DNA of 64,000 nucleotides from Adiantum capillus-veneris (Eukaryota; Streptophyta; Polypodiopsida; Polypodiales; Pteridaceae): positions 60,521,120-60,585,119 of the forward strand of contig CM043956.1 in NCBI GenBank assembly GCA_014529385.2, in the 5' to 3' direction. Positions 21,896 to 33,262 of this stretch are shown piece after piece. The number at the start of each line of letters is the position of its first letter. Position 1 is the first letter of the stretch. The position numbers and the translations under genes were made by a program. The notes below the pieces were generated by a model. The model was not told the origin of the DNA, did not search any database, and saw only the letters and a list, made by a program, of their open reading frames with translations.

Positions 21896-23281
21896 AGTGT
21901 TCTCACTGATTACATTAACAAACGATGTGGATTTTGTGGGTTCTTTAGGTGCTTTCTTAGGACAAACTCGTTTTATGTGACCTTTAGTTTGACATTCAAA
22001 ACATCTTCCTTCCTTTGCAATGTGCATACTGTGTGCGTTCTCAAGACTTAAACCAACCTCCTACTATTCCTTGAGCAGATTTTTCATCAGGCGTGAACTT
22101 AGGGGTTTCCTGAGTTTTAGCCTTTCCTTTACTATCACTGTGAGGTGAAGAGTGTTGTGCTCGAGGTGTAGAAGAAGATTCAGAAGAGGAAGAATTACCG
22201 TTGTTCTTACTATTGTGTTGGTCTAGAGGGGCGGTGGTCTTGAGGGGTACTTGACTTGTTCTCCTTCGGCTTACCTTTGTTGTGCTTCATCTCTTGTGCT
22301 AGAGCGATTCTCACGGCGTCATTGCAGTCTGTAGGATTGAAGACTTGCCCATTGAACTGGATGTACTCATCCAACCCAAAGAGGAAAGCCTCCTTGCGAT
22401 CCTCATCCGACTTACGCAATTGAACGCCAATCTGCATAATACGGTTAGAAAAAGACACAACAGTCGTGCCAATTTTCTTTTAACCGATCAAGGTACTGCG
22501 GTGGCATAAAATGAGTCTTGATCTTGACTTGGAAGTCGACCCAACTAAAAGAGAGGGGTACACCATCCGCGGCATGCTCGAGATGCTTAGCCAACTGTGA
22601 CTCCTGCCAAGCTTGATATCAATTAATGGCATCACCCGCTAGATACATGGCATCAGTCAAAACTTTTATGTCGTTGGTTTTCTTGTTAGTTGTGAAGTAA
22701 GCATTAAATTGATCCAACGAAGAATGAATCACAGAAGTATCCATCTAACCATCATACTTACTGAACGTCAACTTCTCAGTGACTGGGTTGTTGGAGTCGT
22801 CCTCTCTACATGTGTTGCGTGGTGACTTGCCGGCCTCGCTCTTCGTGGAGAGTACCTGCAGGACTAACTCCTGCATGCGTTGGTCCCTCTACGCCTCTCG
22901 CTCTAACTCCATAGCCGCTCGCTTTTCTTTGGCGGCTATGCGTTGAGCCTCGTGTGCTTGCTCACACTCAAGCTCCATAGCTGCCCTTCTTTCTTCAGCT
23001 GCTATGAGTTGAGCTTCGCGTACTTGTTCACGCTCAAGCTCCATAGCTGCCATTCATTCTTCACGGTCTCTATCCATGGCGGCACGCTGAGCCTCTTGTT
23101 GTAGCATCATCTCCATCATCGACTTGACCAAAGTCTCAATAGGGCTTGGTGCAATCCATGGCGTAGATGGGGATGGGGGAGGATCGGGGAAGAATCCTCC
23201 TGGTGTAAAGACTTCGTCTCCTCCAACTCCACTCTCATCACCTTCACGCAAAGTATCCATTCCGCTTCTGGTGATGACCAT
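21896..23281 (-). pseudogene. Element B gag with coiled-coil repeats and zinc knuckle
   Basis: The minus-strand frame from 23,281 (M-V-I-T-R-S-G-M-D) opens a gag with a Pro-rich head. Then come three near-repeats of about 25 residues (M-E-L-E-R-E-Q ... A-A-E-E-R-R-A-A type, about 22,905-23,060) that should form a coiled coil. A capsid region (M-P-P-Q-Y-L-D-R ... D-E-D-R-K-E-A-F-L-F-G-L) follows, then a knuckle C-F-E-C-Q-T-K-G-H-I-K-R-V-C (22,003-21,962). Stops and shifts are frequent. The LINE insertion at 21,879 separates it from the protease at 10,388. Confidence 0.8.
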
Positions 23282-23660
23282 GCATTGAGTACTTGTTGGG
23301 GTACTTGAGTACTACTTGTAATCTGCGTTTAAGAAGGCTTTTCTCTTACCCAAGCTCAACTCCTTCCTGTGGGTGCACCCCTTGGCGGCCTTGCGCTCAC
23401 ACCAAGGTTGCTTTTTTCCATCTCACGTCGATTGGCCTGCTGCTAAGTGCAAGGTCTGCTCTCAATGAGTGGAAAAGAGGAATGAGGGGAGGCTAGACAA
23501 GCCCTTCTTTCTGGAATACCTGCCACTCTTCAAAAACACATATAGGGATCGACATGTGCAAGTGGTCTTGGGTTACACGCGATCACAACAAGCAAAAAAA
23601 TAAAAAATATGGTTCTTTGTGCTTCTTTCCTTGAGTGATGATACCGAACACTGCCAAAGA

Positions 23661-23672
23661 GCTTTGATACCA
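23661..23672 (-). promoter_or_regulatory. Primer binding site of element B (Met tRNA type)
   Basis: On the minus strand the sequence reads TGGTATCAAAGC just inside the LTR end at 23,674. It is the usual Met-type site with one G-to-A change. Confidence 0.82.
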
Positions 23673-23673
23673 A

Positions 23674-23840
23674 TGTAATGTGCAGAGGAAGTGAATGATT
23701 GTATGCTCAGGATGAGTGTTTCGTTTGTGCCCAAGGTTCCTTTTACAGAAAGGGAGAGAGAGCCCCCTTTTCTACTTTATGCGAGATTGTGCAATGGACC
23801 AAAACAAAAGAGAGAATGAAAAATTGTGAGTGAAAAGTGT

Positions 23841-23887
<47 letters not shown>

Positions 23888-24781
23888 CGACACTAGATGG
23901 GGTCCCAAACCCCTCTCCAAGGCCCCCATCTCTATTGCTAAAGAGGTATTTGCTTTAGATTGCACAAAGTCTGGTGCAATGGTTCTAAATGCTGAGATGC
24001 TTGACGACGACGACGACGATGACGATGTCGACAGCGAGGCTAATGGGCTGAAATCTGAAATCGCTACTTATGCTTGATGGCTGAGAACTGAATTGCTGCT
24101 CTTAGGCTGAAATCTGTACTTGCTGTGACGACGACGACAAAGCTTGAAGAAGGTGCTTGTGCGGCGAGGCTATGGCTGAATGCAAAAACGTTGGGAAATT
24201 GGTGACGATGGGGCTGAGATCGATGAGGATTGGCTGGGGGTCGGGATGCGGGTTTTGTGGCGAGGTTTGGGCTAAATGTTGGCTGAAAAACGCTGATGCT
24301 GCTGGCTGAAAACGCTAATGCAAGGTTGCAAAAGCGTTGGTACTACCGGTCCTTGAGAGGCTCTTCTTCACTGCCGGCAAAAACGTTGGTACTACCGGTC
24401 CTTGAGAGGCTCTTCTTCACTACTCCTCTGGCTAACTCTGGTACACAAGGCCTAACTTGGTCGGTGGCCTCCAAGAAAACCCCACGATTTGGGAATTTGA
24501 AGGGTCATCTAATTAATAAAAATTCCCTGTAAGAAGTGGTTCACGGGCAGTTGGAAAAATGGTTCCATGCGGTGCAAATGCTTATGCTTGGTGCTAGATA
24601 CTGATGCTAGTACTAATGGGTTGTGCAATCAGAGGGTATGGAGCTACTCTTAAGTGCTTGGACATGCACGTCTTGCATATAGGCTCACAAGGTTGCCTGA
24701 ACACTTCCTAGGCTGTTCTAAACCCTAGAATAGGAGTTACAGCTTGTCCACATGCACATAGGGTTAGATGTGCACGTGACA
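23674..24781 (-). repeat. 5' LTR of element B
   Basis: The LTR is 1,108 bp, from TGTAATGTGC on plus to GTGACA at 24,781. It includes a (GA)n run at 23,845-23,882, a GAC-rich run at 24,004-24,033 and a 49-bp tandem duplication (about 24,327-24,375 and 24,376-24,424). Its right 530 bp aligns with 573-977 at the other end of B. Confidence 0.82.
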
Positions 24782-25600
24782 AGGTGCTTCTCTGCGTAAC
24801 AGCGGCGTAGACCACCATGTCTGTGGAGTTCCTTTCAAGTAAGGTGCTGCCCTTCGCACCTTGGAGTGTTTTGTGAACCAGACGTCAAACTGCTATACAA
24901 ACTCAAGGGCTTGATAGGTATCTTGGTAGCTTGAAAACATGTCAAATATGGTGGCTTGACCCCCTTCCATGAACTCCTTGGTCTTCTTGGTCGCGTGTTC
25001 ACTGTCAGAAGAGGACGAGCTCTCCTCCTCTGAACTGCTAGATGGCCTCCGAGCCTTCTAGACTTTCTACTTTTCTTGCTTTTCTCCGCTTCTTCCGCCT
25101 TTTCTCATCCCCTCTGGAACTAGAGGACGACGAACTGTTCGAACTCTCTGAAGAGGAAGAATTCTTTCGAGAGTGCTTCAAGTCTCTCATTATCTGGTTC
25201 ATCTTCTGGTCAAGAGCTCTATCTAGCTCTTTCTACGAGTGCAGCTTCTGCTTTTTTGCACTTGTGTCCTTTCAGCTTTCCTCCCGACCTGAGAGGAGAA
25301 TCAATGGCCTCACACCATCTCGAGTAAATCTCATCAATCAGGTAATTCTTGAGGTGTTATGCAAATCTCGGGTCTCTGGAGTACTTGATCAGTCTCGCAC
25401 ATGTGTCAACGCGCAGTTGACGTCTGTACTTCGCTTTGGCAAACTTTCTCGCCGAAAATATGCCCAGTTCCTTCATTCTTTTCTTCAGTTCCCACGCCCG
25501 GTTTCGACTTTTCTTTGCCTTCCCGCTAAGAGGTGTTATTTCTGTCAGATTCTTCAGGAGAACCCGTGTGTACTCTTGGGTTTTTTATGGCTTATGCCTT
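24782..25600 (-). pseudogene. Gag fragment of an older gypsy element (C) related to element A
   Basis: Read on minus, the sequence gives K-K-T-K-E-F-M-E-G-G-Q-A ... Q-D-T-Y-Q-A-L-E-F-V, matching element A gag (K-V-R-E-F-K-E-G-G-Q-A and following). Before it is a Ser-rich then Lys/Arg-rich stretch like that of A. Stops are present. A 186-codon frame open on the opposite strand here is a by-product. The fragment ends abruptly at the B LTR border, so B was inserted in it. Confidence 0.75.
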
Positions 25601-25986
25601 GAAGACAGAGCGATGAAGGCCGGAGCGTGCCCAATGCGTGATGGAGGAAGGGTGGGAGTGCCTATTTAGTAATACATCCTTTGCTCTCAGACTTTGCGTC
25701 TAGATGCTCTGTAGAGTGAGGCCCCAGGGGCTCTTATAAATAGTACAATGGATGCCCAAAAGCAGAGCCCCAAAAGCATCAGGTTCAAAAACACTGAACC
25801 CCAAAAGCAGCGTGATTTACGGAAATCCATACAGCCTGCCACGTCATTAGCACAAAACGCGAGCGCGATTTACGGAAAATCCCTCCAGAGTTCGGGCTTT
25901 GGGTTTAAGGGTTTTTGGCCCCACGGCCAGTGCTCGTAAGTTCTTCAAGTTGGCAGTTGGTGATGTCACATCATCACTTTGTGACA
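25601..25986 (-). repeat. LTR of element C, distant relative of the element A LTR
   Basis: On minus it begins TGTCACAAAGTGATGATG at 25,986, the same first 16 bases as element A. Further blocks are shared: GCTTTTGGGGCTCTGCTTTT and the word CAGAGCATCT followed by GACGCAAAGTCTGAGAG. A TATTTATAAG motif could be its TATA element. The end on the gag side is approximate. Confidence 0.7.
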
Positions 25987-26258
25987 TAATCCGTCTCCAG
26001 GCAAAGCTGAACTGGGCGTCTGTGTGGGCATCCAGCGAGACCCTAATAGACCATGAGCTGCAGTTGTAGATGAGGGAAAGAATTGGGAAGGGTCAATGCA
26101 CAGGCAAGTAGGGCTACAGACAGCAATCAGGTTTCGCCCCCCTCCCCCCCCGTGACGCTCCTTTTTTCTCTTTTTGCAGAGTTTAACAGGTCATTTTGGC
26201 TTTTTGTTGGATGTTATGATCATCCTCCTTTCTTTCTGAGTTCGTGTTTTCTCTTCAG
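25987..26258 (+). other. Probable intron end of the host gene
   Basis: The stretch between the LTR of element C and the first recognised exon has a pyrimidine-rich tail and two AG sites (about 26,180 and 26,258). The second is used because it leads into conserved residues. No J-domain exon is seen. Confidence 0.5.
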
Positions 26259-27151
26259 GAAAAGCCTGGATCCTTTTGATAGTCCTGAATGTGAGGCGCA
26301 GGATGTTTTTGTTTATGAGTTGGAATGCATCGGGAGGGGTAAGTGTGTTCTCAGCTGGATCCTTTTCATGGTTTGCTGTTGGAATCTTACAACTTGATTA
26401 TTGCAGTCTGTCCATATTCCTGCGTAGAGAGGGCTCCAAATGTCTTTAAGTTTGCGGCAGAAACAGGATGTGCAAGGGCAGTTGTACAAGGTGTGTCAAG
26501 GTGCCCAAGATTTGGGTTTCTACATTAGCACACATCTAACAAAAGCTAGGTTGTGTTGACAACTGGCTACAGGTCCTCCGGATGATTATCAAGTACAACT
26601 TGCTGTTGGACAATGTCCCCGCAATTGCATTTATTACGTCACGCCTCTCCAGCGAGAAGCTTTGGAGCGAATTCTGGAAAGGTTACTCTCTTGCTTTTTC
26701 GCTTGATGATTGTTGAAATGATAACAAGCCTATCATAGCCTAGTGGTTAAGGTGGGTGTGTGAGTGTGTAAAGACCCAGGTTTGATTCTCAGGGGTGTCG
26801 TTCAAATGGCAGTGGTACCTCAAAGAACAAAAAGCCTATGGTCTTTGATTTTAGAAATGAAAAAGGATTGTTTAGACATGACATTCTATACATGTGAATA
26901 CTATGCTAGGTAGATTATTTGGCACATACATATGAACAATATAAACATTGATTGGGGTGGATGTAGAATAAATAATGGTGTAATGACGCCTAACAATTCT
27001 CTTGATATGTAGGGCCTTGGAGGGCACCTTCTACTCCAATGAAATTGTTCTTCTAGAAAGCCTCCTTGCTCGAGCCAAGTTTGAAAATGGTAGGTACACC
27101 CCACCTAAAAGAGAGGCAAAGACATCAACTGAATGGGTTGATTGGTATTGA
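26259..27151 (+). CDS. Host gene, last four exons: chloroplast-type DnaJ/ferredoxin-domain protein (partial)
   Basis: Exons at 26,259-26,338, 26,407-26,490, 26,573-26,681 and 27,013-27,151 are joined by three GT-AG introns whose phases (1, 1, 2) keep one frame open for 137 residues to a TGA. Residues D-V-F-V-Y-E-L-E-C-I-G-R, then C-P-Y-S-C-V-E-R-A-P-N-V-F, then V-G-Q-C-P-R-N-C-I-Y-Y-V-T-P-L-Q match the single Fe-S ferredoxin domain that follows the J domain in plant DJC76/77/82-type proteins; the tail ends W-V-D-W-Y. Such proteins are plastid co-chaperone-like factors. The J-domain and transit-peptide exons must lie further upstream, probably beyond the nested repeats. Family assignment is from remembered patterns, exon structure from the sequence. 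Confidence 0.85.
26733..26850 (+). mobile_element. tRNA-derived SINE-like sequence in the last intron of the host gene
   Basis: A pol III box A TAGCCTAGTGG lies at 26,736-26,746 and a box B GGTTTGATTCT at 26,779-26,789, with tRNA-like spacing. No acceptor-stem pairing is seen, so it is not a tRNA gene. The 3' extent is uncertain. Confidence 0.6.
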
Positions 27152-27424
27152 CTCGGTGGTCATATGTTGAGGTTCTATGTGTATGATAAGGATCATAAAG
27201 ACGTGTACCCCATGTATCAGGGGTTGTAATTAAGTAACTATTGTATTCAGATACCATATAATTGTAAACCTCCCTGAAGTCATCAAATTGTAACTAACCT
27301 TTTTTTCTCTGCTTGTACATGTGTTCAATATATAGGATTTGTGGCCTCCTTTTTTTCATTTGTTTCCATAGCTCAAACAAGGAAATTTGGAGGAGAAGTT
27401 TATGGTACTTCTAGACTAATGTGT
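27152..27424 (+). other. 3' untranslated region and downstream flank of the host gene
   Basis: AT-rich sequence follows the stop, with several TGTAA-type far-upstream polyadenylation words (for example 27,226-27,300). No further exon is seen. Confidence 0.45.
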
Positions 27425-27565
27425 CCTTTATTAATTGGTATAACTCAAGTGCCCAGGCTCAAGTGCTTCCAAAGCAGTCCTGCTGCAGTTCCAACAGGAC
27501 TTGAACACCCAACCTTGAAGACACTATCCAAGTTCCTTACCAACTAAGCTATCACCCAATGATTA
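27425..27565 (-). mobile_element. tRNA-derived SINE-like sequence
   Basis: On minus there is a box A TAGCTTAGTTGG (27,551-27,540) followed by a box B like TGTTCAAGTCC (27,508-27,498). The region downstream (lower coordinates) would be the SINE body. It is not a complete tRNA fold. Confidence 0.55.
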
Positions 27566-28298
27566 AAATGCTTATTAGGTGTAAAAGTGTGTTCAATTTG
27601 TGCATCCAATATGCTCTTCTAAGTAAGAACTTTACATCGGACTTAAAGAATACAATTGTAATGTCCTCTAGAGGCCAATATCTACTTGTGAAATAGATCA
27701 ATGAAGAAACAAGTGGTGAAATCATGAGACCTACCTAGCTACTTGGCTTAACTTAAATCATGAACAGCTCTGTAAGTCCCTCTTATTTTGAAGGAATAAA
27801 AAGTTCCTTTGCATATCTTATTTTGCAAAAAAATAAGAGTGCACTTCCATATTTTTACTTCTTCAATCTCCCCTCTTCAAAATTTGGTGTTGATTGCAAG
27901 GCTATTCAATGAGCATACAAGGAATTTTACAACCAACCAATAGGTTTTTCCCCATGGAAAACGAGCTTTAAAATGATCAAAGGAATTCTAGCTAGCCCAA
28001 AATGGTAAAGCAGTGCTATGGTCTTGCCCTTTGAGAAGGTCGAAAAGAATGAAAATGCAACCCAAATACCATATGCTAGTTGAAGATGGGAAAAACTACA
28101 AGAGTTTGTGTATAAACTCTAGCTCCATCCAATACGGAAGGTCAGGGTTAGGATACCATGTATGGGAGGGTTGGCATTGGAGACCGATAGCATTGTGATC
28201 TAAGAATGCTTGTTCCACCCTATCCTAACTCCCTTACCACACCCTCTTGTCTTGTTTATTGGTATTCTAGTCACTTGCAAGATTGAACCACCTATGCA

Positions 28299-28308
28299 CT
28301 TGTGTGCG

Positions 28309-28354
<46 letters not shown>

Positions 28355-28419
28355 TCATTGTTATACATAGCAACCGGATAGAGGGTCACATTAGTGATAG
28401 GAGACCCGATCCTTGTGGG

Positions 28420-28450
<31 letters not shown>
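28299..28450. repeat. Compound microsatellites (TG)n(AG)n and (GA)n
   Basis: A GT-rich then GA-rich run lies at about 28,299-28,354 and a second GA run at about 28,424-28,450, 70 bp apart. Frames through them encode only repeated dipeptides. Confidence 0.9.
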
Positions 28451-28452
<2 letters not shown>

Positions 28453-28599
28453 ACAAGCAGCGAAGCAAAGAAAATGCCAAATATACATGCACACGTAACA
28501 AAGTGAAAGCAACAACAAATTGGGTTCAATCTTGCCTCCATGTCTCATGCATTGTTCCCCATGGGAGATCAACGCCCCAGATCACCTATGATCACTAGG

Positions 28600-28840
28600 T
28601 GATCAAGACCATTTGATTATTCAAGGGGGCAAAAATGGTGTCCCTATTCTACCCCCATTTCACCTAGCATTGCACGAGGTTGAACCTAGGACCTCATGGT
28701 TCCCATGCAAAACCCTTACCACCATGCTTTCATGTGTCACATGTCCATGTGGTGACATGGAGCGTGAACACTACCTTGGTTTACACCCTTGTTCACCCTA
28801 CTTTACCGTTAGATCTTTCCTGAGGGACCTTGTGTGAAAT
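28600..28840 (-). mobile_element. tRNA-derived SINE-like sequence
   Basis: On minus there is a box A like AAGCATGGTGG (28,729-28,719) and a box B AGGTTCAACCT (28,687-28,677). The surrounding 240 bp look repetitive in style, but the borders cannot be fixed from this window. Confidence 0.5.
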
Positions 28841-31296
28841 AGCGACAAGGATCAGGGAGTGAGCACATCCCACACATATGTATCTAAATCTATCAAAAAG
28901 CAAGGTTCTTCGATTTGGTGTGAAAAGTGTATTCTTTTTCTCAAAGATACAGTTTGCCTATATCTCAAATAACGTTTGCTTACTTTTTCAAACATGCAAT
29001 TTTCCTATATTTCAAAAAAGATTTGCTTAAACAAAAGATGGTTCATCGCCTTGTGCTTGAGTCCTGAATTTCATCATTTATTCATTTACCAATCTCTTAG
29101 GAAACATCAAGACACTGAATTTTCACCAATGGAATATTGAAGGATTAGCTAGAGAACACAATAATATTATCTATCCCTATTTTCATAATAAATTAGCTAT
29201 ATTGCTTCAATTAATGATCGGTACATTGTCAACGTGTTCCCTCAACTGTTGTTGATCCACACCATACTATCTGAATCTATGTTATCCGTACAAAGTTTTT
29301 GTGTTGTCTCTATCAACAATTGATAGAGATTTGCATGTCCTCATGAAAGCTTTACACCATGTAGCAACATTGGGGAACTAAAAAATGCAACCATATGTTG
29401 TCTTGATCAATGCACTACACAATATGAAGAACCACATATTGCCTCATGGTGTGATCCATAAAGTATCGAATGTCTAAGACTTTTATAGTGAGATATAAGT
29501 GATTGATTGTGGGTGACACATTGACATGTTTTAGTAGAATGGTTTTTCTATTCAATCAAATATCTATAATACTTGAGTGGATCCGATGGTGGTCAAATAC
29601 TACAAAATTATTCCAAGAGTCAAAATTCCTACATCCTTAGCAAAGAAAAGAGAATCATTTGTCAAATGCAATGGAAAGATTGCCACCAATGGACGGAATA
29701 AACTTAGCTCCAAAGACTTTTGTACATGCTAATGGCAAGACAATTTAATCTATAGGCATTATCATTAATTTTGTGAATATGTGCAAGCTTAACCTTGAAA
29801 GGTCTTTCAATATCTCTAAGTTCTTGCTTATGTGTCTTGTTGCCATTTGTTGGAAAAGTGTACCATTATTGTGGGGCTAGACAGTCTCTAATGCCTAAAG
29901 AAACAAGACACAAATTTGAATTTTCTCAAGTAGAGTACTCAGATAAAATCTAAAAAATATCAAACTTGGTATTATTATATTCTCCCTTTCATGAGGATTA
30001 TGATGCAATTTTTAGATATTGAAAATGACTAAAATGCTCCTCAAAAATACCATTTTACATCAAAATGTCTCTATATTGGCTCCTTTACCCTAGTTCAAGT
30101 AGTGCTATCTTCTCACCAGTCACAACCACATTCTCTTCTAGGATCTGTTTTACTATATCCAAAGATATATGATGGGAATTAAGGGGCAAAGATTGCAATG
30201 GACCTTGAGGCAATGTTCGAGAAAGATTTGCCTCAACTTAGCCTTTAGTTGGTTGATTATAGAGATTAGCTGCTTGCAACACATGGTGACGGGAAGAAAA
30301 ATCAATAAAATATACAAGAAAATAGTTCAAAAATATTGTAAATTTGGAAAAGTCAACTAGTATTTTTGGTTATCATATTTACAGGGAGGAAACATGGCCG
30401 TTAGAAAAAATAAGACTTTCCTTGACATAGTTGTGAGGGTGAAAAGTGGACCAATGACTTGTTCTCAGCATCCACCAACTTTGAGTCAAATCTATTCAAA
30501 GAGCAAAAGTGGCAACCTAGTGCCAATGCATATTAACCTAACACCCCTACAACCCATAACAAGATGAGCAACGAGTAATAGGTCACATCCACGATACAAG
30601 TGTTGTTATACCCCCAAGCTAATCGAATGTGTACCTCTTACTAGGCATGCCCCGAAAACATCCCATAACAATCTCAGGACATATTCTTGACGACCCCGTC
30701 TCGGTCACGTCTCAAATAGCACGGCTCGGGTCCCATCATTAATCCTTCATGGGTAGCCAACATGCCTTCCATGTCCCTGGCCCCGCATAGTGCCAAGCTT
30801 CAAGGTGGGACCTACAAAGAGGTCATAGTGTGGCATGGGGTACCCTTCAAGGTAGCACCACATTGCACGGTGCATGAAGTGGGACTAGTGTATCTAGATG
30901 GGGCCACCCCACTCATCAGCCCTTTTCCTCATCAAACCAAAGTGGGCTGAAGTGAGAGCTACATATGCAGGAGCCGGGGTAAACGGGTACATATAGTGCA
31001 AAGTATCTAAGTGCAAATGTACCCTTATGCATTGCAAAATGCTTTTTTAAAAAATATTTTGAGTGAGTGTGTATAACTTTGGATTTTGGTATAAGATTGG
31101 AAAAGTATGCTTTGAAGTGCAAGTAGAATTCCCCATACTTGAACAGTCCCCTAAAGGTAACCCAGAGTGCATAGAACCACCTGGTATGTTGGTCTATGTG
31201 GAGCCTTTTATTGAGTGGAATTCGTAGTGATTCTCTAAAATGCAGCACTTGCAAGCCTTCATTTTGACACACCTTGTTGACTTTAGCTAACACCAA
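28841..31296. other. Non-coding stretch without recognised content
   Basis: The sequence is AT-rich with no convincing coding frame. A 126-codon frame on minus (30,916-31,296) shows no family features. Old repeat remnants are likely but not identifiable by eye. Confidence 0.4.
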
Positions 31297-31720
31297 CTTT
31301 AATTTCCAATAGTCATAATCTTCAATATAACAAGCTTCAATATAACAAGCTACCTAGTTAGATCAAGTCTTCACCTTGAAGTAACTTTGGGTCTTCATGA
31401 CACCATGAAGTCGCAATCTTCAATATAAAAAGTCATAATTTCCAATAGTCGTAATCTTCAATATAGCAAGCTACCTAGTTAGATCAAGTCTTCACCTTGA
31501 AGTCGCTTTGGGTCTTCATCACACTATGAAGTCTTTGGTAGCTCTTGAGTCTTCAAACATGGTCCCATTGAATAAGGACCATGTTTCTACTACAAACTAC
31601 TTCTGAATGCATGTAAAGACATGTTACCTTTAATGAGTCTTCATAGAGTCTAATGAGTCTTCATGTAAAGTCAAGTCATGTTATCTTTAATGAGTCTTCA
31701 TAGAGTCTAATTCTTTCAAG
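31297..31720. repeat. Local tandem duplications
   Basis: A unit of about 140 bp with AATCTTCAATATA and GCTACCTAGTTAGATCAAG words occurs at about 31,300-31,430 and 31,440-31,560. Shorter ATGAGTCTTCATAGAGTCTA repeats follow at about 31,636-31,712. The copies differ by substitutions and small indels. Confidence 0.75.
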
Positions 31721-31983
31721 ACATCTCCTTACACAAATGCCCCAGTTGAATGTGAGACTAGCTTATTGCTTCATCTGAGCACTCTTGCACTTTTATTGGA
31801 TTGAACCGTATCATTTGCCGATCGCAAACTGTCATGGTAATGTGAAATAGTTCCTCAAGAACTTCAGAAGCACCACTCAATATAGCCTAAAAATAGTTTA
31901 CTTCTTTAGGTCTGCTCCGGATTGTTACCAAAGCTGTTACAATTTTCCCAATAATTTCTACCCCTTATCAACAAGTACCATTA

Positions 31984-32126
31984 ACACAACCACCTAGGCT
32001 CAATCATAGCAAAGACAAGGCACCAATAGCATGCCTCCCTAAGAGGCAACAAGGGTCAATGTTGCCTCATAGGGGGCTTCCTATTGGTGCCTTGTCTTTG
32101 CTATGATTGAGCCTAGGTGGTTGTGT
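31984..32126. repeat. Perfect 46-bp inverted repeat with a 51-bp loop
   Basis: The arm at 31,984-32,029 is the exact reverse complement of 32,081-32,126 (its start ACACAACCACCTAGGCTC pairs with the end GAGCCTAGGTGGTTGTGT). The loop itself has a weaker inner inverted repeat around AGAGGCAAC and GTTGCCTC. A third, shortened copy of the right arm is at about 32,199-32,236, part of a duplicated unit of about 120 bp. Confidence 0.9.
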
Positions 32127-32299
32127 CATAAAAATGGAAACCAAATAATGGTTTTAAGTGGAAAACCAACGCTTCTTTTGCCTCTTAGGAAGGATCCCTA
32201 TTGGTGCCTTGTCTTTGCCATGATTGTGGTTGTGTTACAAAAATGCAAACTAAATCATGGTTGTTAGTGGAAAACTAACACTTATTTTGGCAATAGTAA

Positions 32300-33262
32300 A
32301 CAACAAAGATGAACATTGAAGTAGTAAAACACTTGGCTGTTTACCTTTGATATAGAAAATTTAAAGCCCAATTCATTCCAATACTTTGGGGAGGGCTCTT
32401 ACGCATGTGATTTCAGAGGCATGCCAACTCATTGGCATCATCATTGGTAGCCAATGTTGCCTTTGAGTGTCAATGGTATGCCTTTATCGTTGCCTTATTT
32501 GTAAGGGTTAGGGTATCGCAAGCATTTGGGTTGGATTAAAATGTGAATTAATAATTAGTTATTTATTTTTAATCCACCTTGGCTATTTTGTTGGTGAGAA
32601 ATATGTTCTATTGTGTGATTGATGTGTAATCATAGATGAGAAAATGCGAAGGCAAGGACTTATTCACTTCAGGTGACCTCTATTTCTAAATAAAGAGCAA
32701 AGTCTATTTTACTCACATTTAGTACCTATGACCTTTACAACATAGTTTATTAGGATTTGAAGCTTTGGGAGTAGCACTTTACTCCATTATAAGTGGCTCA
32801 GCTACCTAACTCTTGACTATGCCAAAGGTTCTTTTTCTTTTTGCTACCTTGATGACTTGACTTTAGCAAAGAGATCTTATCATGGAGTAAGACAAAGTAA
32901 TCCAGCTTTAAGTTTGGTCATGATTTTGGAAGGTTGGATAACACCATACTTCATGTAGAATTTGTTGACTATAGTTTCTACATCAACGGAGTTGGAGATG
33001 ACTTCATTGTATGGTTGGTATGGACTTGCTTCTTGGGCCCATTGTAGATCGGGCAATCCACTTTCACAGGGGTGACATTGGGGATCAACCCCAAAAATGC
33101 AAGTATAGCACGTGAGTTCAAAAAATAAAGGATTTTTTATTGGAATTTTTAAAAAGAATTAAGAGAATTACATATAAGAAGAGGATTTTTATTGCATTTT
33201 GAAAAAAATCCATAACTTTCTTAAGAAAAATGGGTTGTTTCATTACCTCAGAGAATGTAAGT
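32300..33262. other. Non-coding flank left of the giant element
   Basis: No coding frame or repeat is recognised. The last five bases (33,258-33,262, TAAGT) are the target duplication of the giant element. Confidence 0.5.

Noticed and set aside
25042-25602. 186-codon open frame on the plus strand
   Set aside because: The minus strand of the same stretch matches element A gag (Ser-rich, Lys-rich, then the K-E-F-M-E-G-G-Q-A part), so the plus frame is a shadow.
26083-26258. Extension of the host exon upstream to 26,083 in the open frame
   Set aside because: The residues there show no conserved pattern, two pyrimidine-rich acceptor sites lie within it, and conservation starts at the AG at 26,258.
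28210-28598. Frames with repeated Arg-Glu or Ser-Leu
   Set aside because: They are translations of GA microsatellites.
26736-28729. Genuine tRNA genes
   Set aside because: Box A and B are present but no acceptor or anticodon stems can be formed by eye; SINE heads fit better.
30916-31296. 126-codon minus-strand frame as a gene
   Set aside because: No domain, no neighbours, no splice context and ordinary composition for random AT-rich DNA.
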